From Polyangiaceae bacterium (GTDB lineage: Bacteria > Myxococcota_A > Polyangia > Polyangiales > Polyangiaceae): 64,000 bases of DNA. The stretch covers positions 930,001-994,000 of the forward strand of contig JACKEB010000012.1 of the NCBI GenBank assembly GCA_020633205.1, written 5' to 3'. Positions 17,298 to 25,192 of the stretch are shown here, piece by piece (the stretch's first letter is position 1; every line of letters starts with the position of its first letter). The translations under genes and the position numbers were made by a program. The notes under the pieces were generated by a model. It was not told the DNA's origin. It saw nothing but the letters and a program-made list of their open reading frames with translations, and did no database searches.

Positions 17298-18650
17298 TCA
17301 TACCGCGCGCTCCTTCGCCTTGCGCTTCGGCGCAGGGTTGAGCTCAGCCAGCGCCGTGTCCAGGTCGGTGACTTCGTACCAGGGACCCTTGTAGCGATGC
17401 CTAAAGATGACCCGTCCGTCTTCGAGCTCCCGGGCGCCCCACGCCTCGAGCTTCCACTTCGCCAGCTTCTTCAGCTTGCGCTTCCTATCCAGAGCAAACA
17501 CGCAGACATCCTTCTCCCCACACGCAATCAGTACGGAACCATTTCGGGCGCTCTGCAAGCGTGTGACCCGGACCTTCTGGTTCGCCACTTCCACGGGGTT
17601 CAGTGGATCCGTCGGCGCCGCTTCGAAGATCCGCAGTGATTTATCGAGAGCCACCGCGAAGGAGCGGCCTCCCTCCAGCCACGCAACGTCGTGCAGCTCG
17701 AGGTTCCCCTTGCCGTAGTAGTAAGGTGGATCCCGGTACCAGCTGGTGTGTTCGCCACTCTCGAGGTCGAGGCAATAGGCTTCGCCTCCGTAGCGACCGG
17801 TGCTTGCCGCAAGGAGGCGCTTTCCCTGAGGATCTGCTTTGAGCGACCTCTGCCGAAAGTATGGAAGCTTGGCGTCGCACCGCTCCCCCTCCTCGCTGAG
17901 CCAAAACACTCGCTCCGCCGCGTAGCTCTTCGGCAAGAATCCAACTGGACGCTCAACGATGCGAGCTACTACTTCGGCCTTTCCGTCGTCCGTCGCCTCA
18001 GCGAGCTGAAGCTTCGCGAGTACCTCTGCGGGCCAAGAGACCTCGGGCTCGTTCAGCTCCTTGGCAAATGGGGCCAGCCCCACCGTGCCTCGCTTGCGTT
18101 CCGTCTCGAGGATCTTCCGCAGCGCATCGTCTGCCATGGCAACGCGCCCGTCGACACGGCCTTGCTCGAAGACGGGATTCGCGGCGGGAACCGGCAAGCT
18201 GGACTCGACACTCGAAGCCCAGTGGGTCGATAGCTGGAACGCGGGTTTGGGTGAGGGCGCGCCCTGAGCCTTCGACCAGCGCGTCCAGGCGTCGTCGGAA
18301 GCGATCCCCATCACTCCGTGAAACGCAACCTCCTCGAGGGGAACGATCTCATGCGCAGCGAGCGCGAACCGCGTCACCGGGCCCATGAAGTGCGGCACCC
18401 GGGCGTAGCTGTTTCCACGCTCGCCCACATCGAACATCGCGAAGCGATCCGACCACTGCCATGGCTTGTCTGAGGGCTCCGCACTGCCGCTCGACAGCGC
18501 GAACTCGTAGGCTGCAGCGATCCGCAGTAGTTCGTCATCCGTCGGAGCACGGGAGAAACAGAGCGTGAAGCAATGCCCAGCGTTCCCTCCCTCCGTCCAG
18601 TCCGATGGTTTGTGTCCGTAGAATCGAAACGGGTAGTCACTCGCGGGCAT
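17298..18650 (-). CDS. Unrecognised protein with a possible C-terminal beta-propeller
   Basis: The 450-residue protein has no signal peptide or membrane segment. The N-terminal half (YPFRFYGHKPSDWTEGGNAG, then CFTLCFSRAPTDDELLRI) is not a family I recognise. The C-terminal half has repeated short beta-strand patterns with aromatic residues (LEGGRSFAVALDKSLRIF, VTRLQSARNGSVLIACGEKD, LEDGRVIFRHRYKGPWYEV), suggesting a partial propeller. The ATG at 18648-18650 is preceded by AGGAG at 5 bases. It is convergent with the Imm10-like gene and may be part of the same accessory patch. Function is unknown. Confidence 0.6.
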   Translation of the reverse strand: MPASDYPFRFYGHKPSDWTEGGNAGHCFTLCFSRAPTDDELLRIAAAYEFALSSGSAEPSDKPWQWSDRFAMFDVGERGNSYARVPHFMGPVTRFALAAHEIVPLEEVAFHGVMGIASDDAWTRWSKAQGAPSPKPAFQLSTHWASSVESSLPVPAANPVFEQGRVDGRVAMADDALRKILETERKRGTVGLAPFAKELNEPEVSWPAEVLAKLQLAEATDDGKAEVVARIVERPVGFLPKSYAAERVFWLSEEGERCDAKLPYFRQRSLKADPQGKRLLAASTGRYGGEAYCLDLESGEHTSWYRDPPYYYGKGNLELHDVAWLEGGRSFAVALDKSLRIFEAAPTDPLNPVEVANQKVRVTRLQSARNGSVLIACGEKDVCVFALDRKRKLKKLAKWKLEAWGARELEDGRVIFRHRYKGPWYEVTDLDTALAELNPAPKRKAKERAV

Positions 18651-18719
18651 CGGCTCTCCTCTCATGAACTGGCGATGAGAGTGCACAAGGCTCACGTCAG
18701 ATTCTTGAGCGGAGCGTGA

Positions 18720-18899
18720 TCAAAGCTTGAACGCGACAACCATCCAGAGCTCCGGGCGCTGTCACCGTGGGGAATCAACAACTGGCCGAGCGACGCAGAG
18801 GGGCGTCTGCGCACGGCGCTGATTGAAGAACCCGACGAGGATGTGCAGGCGGAGATCGCGATGTTGCTAGCGGGCGAACTCATTCCCGACGACGACTAG
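18720..18899 (+). pseudogene. Remnant: 3' end of a lost gene without a start
   Basis: An open frame of 59 codons closed by TAG encodes a protein-like sequence (HPELRALSPWGINNWP, EDVQAEIAMLLAGELIP) with normal high-GC codon usage. It has an in-frame stop at 18717-18719, and no ATG or GTG lies before the conserved-looking part. It looks like the C-terminus of a truncated gene, perhaps helical-repeat or immunity-like. The upstream part appears replaced by the divergent gene. Confidence 0.4.
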
Positions 18900-18913
18900 C
18901 GTCGCGAGCGAAT

Positions 18914-18969
18914 AGCCGTTCGTCGCGACGCTCCGGGCTTGGTCAGAGCAGCGTCGCGGGGTTGTTGGC
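18914..18969. repeat. Direct repeat copy 1 (56 bp) with internal hairpin
   Basis: This 56-base sequence recurs at 20169-20224 with one mismatch (C versus G at base 21 of the repeat). Inside is an inverted repeat CGCGACGCT...AGCGTCGCG. Copy 1 lies just past the stop of the small BolA-like gene, and its right end TTGGC corresponds to the tRNA 3' terminus (GCCA) in copy 2. Confidence 0.85.
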
Positions 18970-19025
18970 CTCCTTCCTGGACGAGTTTCGAACCGCGGTG
19001 GCGAGGTGGCTGGGGACGTGGCTTG

Positions 19026-19286
19026 TTAAACCGCCTCCTCGACGGATTCCTCTTCGTCGGGGGCAACCGTGAACACGAACTCGACTGCAAGTCGTTCCTG
19101 ATCGTTGAGGCTCTGGCGCAGCGCATGCCAGACCATCTTCTGCCGCTCAGCCTCATCCATGCCCGAGAAGGACCCGGACACGACCGTGGCGATGATCGAT
19201 CGATCAATACCGTGAACGTCTATCTGGGGAGCCTCTAGCTCGAGGTCACGAAGCGCGGCCGTAATCTTTTCGCTCAGGTCTGCCAT
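19026..19286 (-). CDS. Small BolA-like protein downstream of the HEPN gene
   Basis: The 86-residue acidic protein contains ATVVSGSFSGMDEAERQKMV followed by WHALRQSL and AVEFVFTVAPDEE. The order S-x-x-F-x-G...ERQ..V...L...L....F..T..P.E resembles the class II KH fold of BolA proteins, but the usual RHR and HAL residues are absent, so this is a structural guess. It follows the HEPN gene by 11 bases on the same strand, so the two are probably cotranscribed and may act together. Pairing with a potential RNase makes an antitoxin or adaptor role worth considering. Confidence 0.5.
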   Translation of the reverse strand: MADLSEKITAALRDLELEAPQIDVHGIDRSIIATVVSGSFSGMDEAERQKMVWHALRQSLNDQERLAVEFVFTVAPDEEESVEEAV

Positions 19287-19297
19287 TCTCTCAGGTC

Positions 19298-19918
19298 CTA
19301 GGGTAGCGCACCCACGATCCTCCCGCCCACACCTTCGACCATGTCGACCCAGGTCTCGACGGTTAGCTTGGGCAAATGGACGGTGAGTGGGACGCCCCTT
19401 CCACGCCGCGGGAGCGGGTTCTTGTCCGCACGATGAACGATGAGATGCCGCCGCTTCATCAACGACTCCATCTCGTCCTGGTCTGGGTCGAGGACCGTGG
19501 GCTTGAGCCCGATGCGGTTCAGAGCCGCGGCGACCTCGGTGACGCTGTTGTAGTTCGACCGCTGGAGCCGGGCGCGTACGGCCTCCCGTATCAGATCGTC
19601 GACGGATCGCCCTCTGAACGGGTGAAGCTCCCCCAATGTAAACTTCGGCTTCGTCTTGTCTTGGCCATCAGGAAAACCGATCTCGTTCAACACTTCCTCG
19701 CTTGCCGCAGGCAGAATCTCCTCCGAGCTGGTCCGGATCACGTCTTCCAGGGTCGCATGCAGCAGCACCACCGCCGCCCTCAGTACGTCGACCTGTTGAA
19801 CCGAGGGACGGCCGGCACCCGGCGTGTTGAGGGTGTCGTACGCCCCTACCAAGCTCCTCACGCGGGCGATATTGGCTCGGAGGTTTGCTGCAATTCGCTC
19901 TTTCACTTCCCGATCCAT
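19298..19918 (-). CDS. HEPN-like protein with RxxxxH motif
   Basis: The 206-residue all-helical protein has the segment LRAAVVLLHATLEDVIRTSS near the start and MKRRHLIVHRAD near the C-terminal third. The latter contains R-x4-H, the catalytic motif of HEPN ribonucleases in toxin-antitoxin, abortive infection and CRISPR-linked systems. The arrangement (two-helix N-terminal HEPN face, insert, RxxxxH helix) resembles the MAE_28990 or RiboL-PSP-HEPN groups. The ATG at 19916-19918 is chosen; an upstream extension of 18 Arg-rich residues seems non-coding. With the small partner gene it lies exactly between two 56-bp direct repeats. Confidence 0.65.
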   Translation of the reverse strand: MDREVKERIAANLRANIARVRSLVGAYDTLNTPGAGRPSVQQVDVLRAAVVLLHATLEDVIRTSSEEILPAASEEVLNEIGFPDGQDKTKPKFTLGELHPFRGRSVDDLIREAVRARLQRSNYNSVTEVAAALNRIGLKPTVLDPDQDEMESLMKRRHLIVHRADKNPLPRRGRGVPLTVHLPKLTVETWVDMVEGVGGRIVGALP

Positions 19919-20220
19919 ACCGCGCCGCAGTGTAGCATGCGCAAGTCGCTTCCGTCGGTGTAGAGGACGCACAGATGCGATTCCTCACGGTCCCGTCTTG
20001 GCCAGGCCCCGCCTCTGGCAACCGAGGCCATAGGCCCGGAACCAAGGCCCTGGCTTCCCGATGATCACCACACGGAAACGGCGGACGCTCCGCGTCGTGT
20101 GGTGCGTTCTACCCAATCTGACCCGAAGCCAGGCATTGGGCCGCGAGACTGAGTGCAGGTTCGAGCACAGCCGTTCGTCGCGACGCTCGGGGCTTGGTCA
20201 GAGCAGCGTCGCGGGGTTGT
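19919..20220. other. Gap between HEPN gene and tRNA-Glu
   Basis: No gene is seen here. It should contain the HEPN promoter (minus strand) and the direct repeat at 20169-20224. The plus-strand frame across this region ends in a tRNA-derived artefact (TGFEPVL). Confidence 0.5.
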
Positions 20221-20224
20221 TGGC
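20169..20224. repeat. Direct repeat copy 2 (56 bp) abutting tRNA-Glu 3' end
   Basis: This second copy of the 18914-18969 repeat lies 1255 bases away in the same orientation. Its right end overlaps the last four bases of the tRNA gene (discriminator G plus CCA). The internal dyad CGCGACGCT...AGCGTCGCG lies just downstream of the tRNA and could serve as its terminator stem. The placement is that of an attachment-site duplication, but no integrase is present. Confidence 0.85.
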
Positions 20225-20298
20225 GTCCCCAACGGGATTCGAACCCGTGTTACAGCCTTGAAAGGGCCGTGTCCTGGACCTGGCTAGACGATAGGGAC
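20221..20298 (-). tRNA. tRNA-Glu (anticodon TTC), CCA encoded
   Basis: On the minus strand the cloverleaf is complete. The acceptor arm GTCCCTA pairs with TGGGGAC, the anticodon stem CGGCC/GGCTG encloses the loop CTTTCAA (anticodon TTC), and the T arm is ACGGG-TTCGAAT-CCCGT. Discriminator G and encoded CCA follow. It reads GAA/GAG codons. Confidence 0.95.
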
Positions 20299-20367
20299 TT
20301 GAAGGCGCTGGCTTGGTAAGCGACGCAAGGTCGCGATTCCAAGGCACAAAGCCGGCTGAGGGCGGGC

Positions 20368-20395
20368 TTTATAGCCCAATCTCACCTGCTGACAA
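20368..20395 (-). promoter_or_regulatory. Sigma-70-type promoter of tRNA-Glu
   Basis: On the minus strand, TTGTCA (-35) and TATAAA (-10) are separated by 16 bases, a near-consensus vegetative promoter. The -10 lies about 70 bases upstream of the tRNA 5' end, leaving a leader of roughly 60 bases. Confidence 0.7.
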
Positions 20396-20465
20396 GCCAA
20401 AGATGCTGCTCATCTGTCCGGTTCGCGCGGCGGCCTTATCAGGGAGGCTTTTCCCTTGCTTTGCG

Positions 20466-21671
20466 TCAGCCGAGGCGCTCGAAGAGCCAGCGCGTAGCAA
20501 GCGCCGTCGCCGCCGCTGCGCTCAGCACGGCGATCCAGGGCCGCTGAGCGCGCAGACGGCTGACTAGCGCCCACAGAGGCAGCATCACGAGGATCTGCCC
20601 GAGCTCGACCCCAAGGTTGAAGCCAAACAGCGCGCGCCAGCTGAGGTCGCCAGGGTCCGCCACGCCCTCCCCCAGCGCCGCCGCAAACCCCAGCCCATGA
20701 ATCAACCCGAAGGCGCTGCTGAGCCACACGCCAGAGCCCTTCGCCCGCTCGCGGCGCGCCAGGTAGCACACGCTGAAGAGCCAGGCGCCGCCGAGGCTGA
20801 GCGTCGCCGGATAGCCCGCGAAGGCGCTGACCAGCACGAGCAAGCCGAGCCCAAACACCAGCAGCAACGCCGGCGGCTCCTTCAACAGGGCGCCGAGCTG
20901 CTGCTCCCGGTTGACTGAGGAGGCAGACGGCAGCGGGACGCTGATCAGCTCGGTTGCCAAGAGCAGGATCGAAAACGCGATCAGCGTCTCGACGATGGAT
21001 GTTTCCACATGGATCCAACCGCGACTCGCGGCGATCAGCGTGAGGCTGTGCCCGAGGGTGAAACCGGTCACGGTCTTTGCAAGGTCTCTGAGGCGCGCGC
21101 TGCAGAGCAGCAGCAGGACCAGAAACGTGAGGTGGTCCGCGCCAGCCCAGATGTGCCTCACCCCCAAGAAAAGCCACGAGGCAAGCGACGGCTCTGGCGG
21201 CTTGCCCTGGGCGGTCAGCCACGGCAGCGGGCGCTTCGTGCCAAAGCCCACGGCGACCAGCTCCGGGCCCTCCCCCCGGGCGAACAGCAGGCTGCCGGGA
21301 CCGCCGAGCTGCGACTCGAGAGAGTAGTTGCCGCTGCCCGGGCACAAAAGCCGCACTCTGAGCCGATACCAACCGGGCTCGGCCCGCGGCTCGCTGAAGC
21401 TCTCAGGATCCACACGGCAAGGCCATGGCCCCCGCATCACCGTCACGTCGGCGATCAAGGAGCGCTGGTAGCGCTGCGGGGAGATGCTCTTGTCCCGCGC
21501 CTTGAGTCGCGTCGTTGGGATCGACAGCTCGAGGCTCAACGCGTTGCCCTTGGCCTGGACGACGCGCACATACCCGGCGCGCTGATCGTGAGCCGAGGCC
21601 ACGCCGCTGCAACAGAACACCCAGAGCCAGGCGCACACCGCCAGGCACGTTAGCTGGAGCGCGCGCCTCAA
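20466..21671 (-). CDS. HupE/UreJ-family membrane protein
   Basis: A signal peptide (WVFCCSGVASA) is followed by a soluble domain of about 130 residues. Then comes a membrane domain with the HupE/UreJ-2 signatures GVRHIWAGADHLTFLVLLLL, GFTLGHSLTL, an E-x-x-IAFS helix and FGLIHGLGFA. Conserved His and Asp residues in these helices suggest divalent metal handling; relatives are linked to nickel or cobalt uptake, though this branch is uncharacterised. The start ATG overlaps the parvulin stop by 4 bases, so it is the third gene of a coupled operon. Confidence 0.85.
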   Translation of the reverse strand: MRRALQLTCLAVCAWLWVFCCSGVASAHDQRAGYVRVVQAKGNALSLELSIPTTRLKARDKSISPQRYQRSLIADVTVMRGPWPCRVDPESFSEPRAEPGWYRLRVRLLCPGSGNYSLESQLGGPGSLLFARGEGPELVAVGFGTKRPLPWLTAQGKPPEPSLASWLFLGVRHIWAGADHLTFLVLLLLCSARLRDLAKTVTGFTLGHSLTLIAASRGWIHVETSIVETLIAFSILLLATELISVPLPSASSVNREQQLGALLKEPPALLLVFGLGLLVLVSAFAGYPATLSLGGAWLFSVCYLARRERAKGSGVWLSSAFGLIHGLGFAAALGEGVADPGDLSWRALFGFNLGVELGQILVMLPLWALVSRLRAQRPWIAVLSAAAATALATRWLFERLG

Positions 21672-22549
21672 TGCCGCTCCGGAGCGACGCGCACCGCACG
21701 CACGGCACGCAAGTGCGAGACCAACTGGCGCAAACGCACTTCGCTCTGGCGCCGCTGATAATCCGCGCGGACCTGGGGCTCGACCGCGGCGAACGCTGGC
21801 GGACGCTCCGCCCGACGCGCCTTGACCTTGGCCACGCCCCAGGCGTCATCCAAGCGGAATGCCTCTGAGATCCCGCCCTCGGGCAGCTCACTCAGGGCGT
21901 CGCTGACGTCGCGCCCCAGGTAGTCACGCCACTTTCCGACGGGCACCAACCCGCTCGGCAGCGGCAGGCTGGCCTTCGCATTGCCGCGCGGCACGGTTCC
22001 ACCGCGCCACAGCTCCACGGCGAGCACCGCGTCGTCCGCTGCCGAAGGACCGCGAAAGAACACCGTCTCGAGCTCGAGCTGCGCTGCAGGCGCAAAGCGC
22101 GCGGGATTCGCGCTGTAGTGCGTGAGCAGCTCCGCCTGGGTTGGCGCCTTCACCGGTGCGGCGTTGCTCGCGTCGATCAGGTCCCGAACCAGCGCGCCCC
22201 GCAGCCGCACGTCCGTGTGGTGCAGGTCGAGGCGCAGCGCTTCTTGCAGCAGCAGCTCTTCGTCCACCAGACGGTCGAGCACCGTCTTGCGGTCGATCTG
22301 GCTGAACCCCGCCTGACGCAGGCTCTGCAGCGTCGCGTCCACCTCGCTCTCGGGGATTTGCCGCTCACCCACTTCAGCCGCGATTCCCGGAGGCAACGCG
22401 CGTTGCGTCTTGCCGAGGCCAACCCCCATGGACGCGATGCCGGCGAGCATGCCCACCAAGAGCAATGTCGAGCGCAGCTCGAGCGCCGGCACTCGCGGCT
22501 CCGGCGCGTCCGCGGAGGCAGGTCGCTGCTTCGGCCATTTCAGCTTCAC
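21668..22549 (-). CDS. Parvulin-type peptidyl-prolyl cis-trans isomerase
   Basis: The protein has a basic, proline-rich cytoplasmic start, one membrane anchor (STLLLVGMLAGIASMGV), a SurA-like helical segment (IDRKTVLDRLVDEELLLQ) and a C-terminal parvulin domain (RFAPAAQLELETVFF, LVPVGKWRDYLGRDV, LPEGGISEAFRLDDAWGVAK). It probably folds secreted proteins. The GTG at 22547-22549 is chosen because it overlaps the upstream stop (GTGA) and has GGAG about 6 bases upstream. Its constant partner here is the HupE-like membrane protein, which it may help to assemble. Confidence 0.85.
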   Translation of the reverse strand: MKLKWPKQRPASADAPEPRVPALELRSTLLLVGMLAGIASMGVGLGKTQRALPPGIAAEVGERQIPESEVDATLQSLRQAGFSQIDRKTVLDRLVDEELLLQEALRLDLHHTDVRLRGALVRDLIDASNAAPVKAPTQAELLTHYSANPARFAPAAQLELETVFFRGPSAADDAVLAVELWRGGTVPRGNAKASLPLPSGLVPVGKWRDYLGRDVSDALSELPEGGISEAFRLDDAWGVAKVKARRAERPPAFAAVEPQVRADYQRRQSEVRLRQLVSHLRAVRAVRVAPERH

Positions 22550-23046
22550 GGCCGCTCCCAAGGTTGGGTGTTATCCGCCTCCCCGATCACCAAGCGCTGC
22601 ACCTTCCACCCATCGCCGCGCTTGATCAGTCCAAGGTCGATGCGCCGCTGGTCGCGATGTAGATCGCCCACCTGGGTGGCGGAGACATTGAGCAGTCCGA
22701 CGGCGCTGGCTTGGTCGCCTTGAAGCGTCACCTCCACCCGCTCGACCTCGAAGAAGAGTTGCGGTCGGCTCGCTGCCAGGCCCTCCAAAGCCTGCAGGTT
22801 CGCGTCGACCCCAACGTAGCTGCCACCGCCGGCGATCTGCACCTGGGTGGACTCATCGAGCCAGCGCGTCATCACACCGCGGAAGCGCGAGGCGCGCGCG
22901 GCGGATCCCTCGGTGGAGGTGTACGAGAGCGCACTCGCCAACTCACCGAGATCGCTCTCGAGGCGACCTTGGGGGCTCTTCCACAGCAACACGGCCGCAA
23001 ACAACAGGCCGAATCCCAGGAGCCAAAGTAGGCGTTTACGCTTCAT
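22546..23046 (-). CDS. Membrane-anchored NTF2/SnoaL-like protein
   Basis: The 166-residue protein has one N-terminal membrane helix (LLWLLGFGLLFAAVLLW). Its body fits an NTF2-like cone fold: long N-terminal helices, VQIAGGGSYVGVDANLQALE, then beta-strands ending WKVQRLVIGE. No catalytic residues can be assigned. It is the first gene of the operon with the parvulin and HupE-like genes and is divergent from the sigma54 activator. A role in binding or chaperoning in the periplasm is an inference. Confidence 0.6.
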   Translation of the reverse strand: MKRKRLLWLLGFGLLFAAVLLWKSPQGRLESDLGELASALSYTSTEGSAARASRFRGVMTRWLDESTQVQIAGGGSYVGVDANLQALEGLAASRPQLFFEVERVEVTLQGDQASAVGLLNVSATQVGDLHRDQRRIDLGLIKRGDGWKVQRLVIGEADNTQPWERP

Positions 23047-23106
23047 GGACCGTTCGAAGAGAGGAGAGACAGCTTGCCAGCGAAGCTGCTAGAGTCCCTC
23101 GGAAAA

Positions 23107-24501
23107 ATGGCAGATGCGCAGGGCAAAGAAGGCGACGAGACGCTGCTGATGCGCCGAGTGGCGCGGCCATCGTCGCGGGAAGCGGGCTTCACGCTTCACG
23201 TCCTGGAGGGCCCAGACAAGGGCAAAGCGCTGGTCATCGACGCGAGCTTCCCTTCCCGCGTGTTGGTGGGGCAGAGCCCCTCATGCGAGTTCAAGCTGAC
23301 GGATCGCCAGGTGTCACGCCGCCACTTGGCCTGTGAGTCCGCAGGAGAGCGCCTACGCGTGACGGATTTGCAGTCCCTCAACGGCACCATGGTCAACGGC
23401 GTCTCCCTCGGTGAGGCTTATTTGCGGGGGGGAGAGCGCATCGAGTTGGGCTCGACGGTGATCCTCGTGGAGCTGTCTCGCGCCGCCGAAGACGTGCCGC
23501 TCCCCACGGCGACGAAGTTCGGCCGCACGGTGGGCGCCAGCGCGGCCATGCGCAAGCTGTACCCGCTGTGTAAGCGCCTGGCGCAGACCGACGTGGCGGT
23601 GATCATCGAAGGCGAAACCGGCACCGGCAAGGAGGTGCTCGCAGAGAGCCTGCACGAGCAGAGCCCGCGCGCTTCAGGGCCCTTCGTGGTCTTCGATTGT
23701 ACCGCTGTGCCGCCAAATCTAGTTGAAAGCGCGCTGTTTGGACATGAGCGCGGCAGCTTCACCGGCGCCACCGAGACGCGCCGTGGCGTGTTTGAAGAGG
23801 CCCACGGCGGCACGCTGTTGATCGACGAAATCGGCGATCTGGACATCGACTTGCAGGCCAAGCTCTTGCGCGTGCTGGAGCGCTCCGAGGTGCGGCGCAT
23901 CGGCGGCAATCGCTTCATCAAGGTCGACGTGCGGATCCTCGCGGCAACTCGCCGGAACCTCGACGACGAAGTCGCCGCGGGACGTTTCCGTGACGACTTG
24001 TTCTTCCGCTTGGCGGTCACGCGCATCGAGCTACCGCCGCTCCGCCACCGCAAAGGCGACATCGCGACCCTGGCGCGGCATTTCTGGAAGCGCATCTCGG
24101 ATCCGGGCACTCCCATCCCGGACGGCTTCCTCGAGCGCCTCGAGGCGTACAGCTGGCCGGGCAACGTGCGCGAGCTACAGAACGCCGTAGCGCGTCGCGT
24201 GGCCTTGGGTGATCTCGCCGTCGACGACGTGCGCATCAGTGAGTCCCTGGCCGCGCCGACCGACGTCGCGGCGCCCGTGAGTAGCGTCGGTGGAGACAGC
24301 ACCATCGAGCGGATCCTCGGGGAGAATTTGCCGCTGCCCCGTGCGCGTCAAAAGCTCGTCAACGAGTTCGAGCGGCGCTACGTGGAGCGCGTGCTCGAAC
24401 TCCACGGCGGCAACGTCGCGCGCGCAGCCGAGGCATCCGGCATCGCCCGGCGCTACTTCCGGCTTTTGCGAGCGAAGCTGCGCGAACAGCAAGACGACTG
24501 A
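23107..24501 (+). CDS. FHA-domain sigma54-dependent activator
   Basis: The layout is an FHA domain (about 28-122: TDRQVSRRHLACE, LQSLNGTMVNGV), an AAA+ sigma54-interaction domain (Walker A GETGTGKE, loop GSFTGA in place of GAFTGA, Walker B GGTLLIDEIGDL, FFRLAV, WPGNVRELQN), and a C-terminal Fis-type helix-turn-helix (HGGNVARAAEASGIARRYF). FHA domains bind phosphothreonine, so a Ser/Thr kinase probably controls it. The FHA loop reads VGQSPSCEF, with Gln where Arg is usual, which may weaken phospho-binding. The ATG at 23107 is chosen over a TTG at 23074. It is divergent from the NTF2-like operon; its targets are unknown. Confidence 0.9.
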   Translation: MADAQGKEGDETLLMRRVARPSSREAGFTLHVLEGPDKGKALVIDASFPSRVLVGQSPSCEFKLTDRQVSRRHLACESAGERLRVTDLQSLNGTMVNGVSLGEAYLRGGERIELGSTVILVELSRAAEDVPLPTATKFGRTVGASAAMRKLYPLCKRLAQTDVAVIIEGETGTGKEVLAESLHEQSPRASGPFVVFDCTAVPPNLVESALFGHERGSFTGATETRRGVFEEAHGGTLLIDEIGDLDIDLQAKLLRVLERSEVRRIGGNRFIKVDVRILAATRRNLDDEVAAGRFRDDLFFRLAVTRIELPPLRHRKGDIATLARHFWKRISDPGTPIPDGFLERLEAYSWPGNVRELQNAVARRVALGDLAVDDVRISESLAAPTDVAAPVSSVGGDSTIERILGENLPLPRARQKLVNEFERRYVERVLELHGGNVARAAEASGIARRYFRLLRAKLREQQDD

Positions 24502-24516
24502 GCCCTCGCCAGCTCG

Positions 24517-25062
24517 CTACAGCCGAACGTCGGGCTGGACGACGCCGCACTCGTCTCCCGTGTAATCAGGCGTGGCGGTGCCGTCGCCGTACACCTCGCC
24601 GTCGCGGCTTACCCTGACGTGGATCGACCTGGGCGTGCCCTCGGTCCAGAACGAGTCGAGGCTGCCGTCGTCTGCGAACTCGACGACGTGGATCAACTTG
24701 CAGCTGGTGGCAGCCTGGGTGGACGGGGCCGTCTTCACATCACCTAGCCGTTTTGACGCTCCGATCGACTTGATGCTCACCGTGCACAGCTCCGACTTCG
24801 CATCTGCATTCACGCTCACCTCGTAGGTGCCCACGGTCTGCAGGGCCTTCGGGAGCACGAGTCTAGCGTGCGGCGGGATGTACACAGCGGGACACCACCC
24901 CTGATCGGAGCCTATTGGCCTCGACGACGGCTCTCCCACGCCGAGCCACCATACCGCCCCAAACACGCACACACCCACCACCAATCCCAGGATCGCTACA
25001 GGTGCGATCGCCCAGACTGTGGAGTCGCGTCGGGACCGCCGCACAGACTTTTGACCAGACAT
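24517..25062 (-). CDS. Hypothetical membrane-anchored protein
   Basis: The 181-residue protein has a basic N-terminus, one membrane helix (VAILGLVVGVCVFGAVWW) and an extracytoplasmic beta-rich domain with four cysteines (GWCPAVYI, SELCTVSI, AATSCKLI, GDECGVV) that could form two disulphides. The ATG is at 25060-25062. It is convergent with the sigma54 activator. I do not recognise the family. Confidence 0.6.
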   Translation of the reverse strand: MSGQKSVRRSRRDSTVWAIAPVAILGLVVGVCVFGAVWWLGVGEPSSRPIGSDQGWCPAVYIPPHARLVLPKALQTVGTYEVSVNADAKSELCTVSIKSIGASKRLGDVKTAPSTQAATSCKLIHVVEFADDGSLDSFWTEGTPRSIHVRVSRDGEVYGDGTATPDYTGDECGVVQPDVRL

Positions 25063-25109
25063 GCAGCGTACCTACGGATCGAGTGGAGATCCGTCGGCAG
25101 CATCCGCTC

Positions 25110-25160
25110 GTCAATACCGTGCGGCAAAAGCCGTGTGACCTCGGTCAAAGGACGGTTGCC
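25110..25160 (+). promoter_or_regulatory. Conserved upstream segment of lipoprotein 1
   Basis: This segment (GCGGCAAA...GACCT.GG.C.AAGGACGGTTGC) aligns with 25851-25897 upstream of the neighbouring paralog. The match shows that the tandem duplication included the upstream region; it probably holds the promoter, though no hexamers are obvious. Confidence 0.4.
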
Positions 25161-25192
25161 GGAACCCACTGCTGCACGCTAAGTCACGGAGC

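Noticed and set aside
18970..20168. Integrase or transposase inside the direct repeats
   Set aside because: Neither gene in the interval resembles a recombinase, so self-mobility is not claimed.
20061..20261. Plus-strand frame ending TGFEPVL
   Set aside because: The C-terminus is the antisense translation of the tRNA-Glu T arm, a known false-gene pattern.
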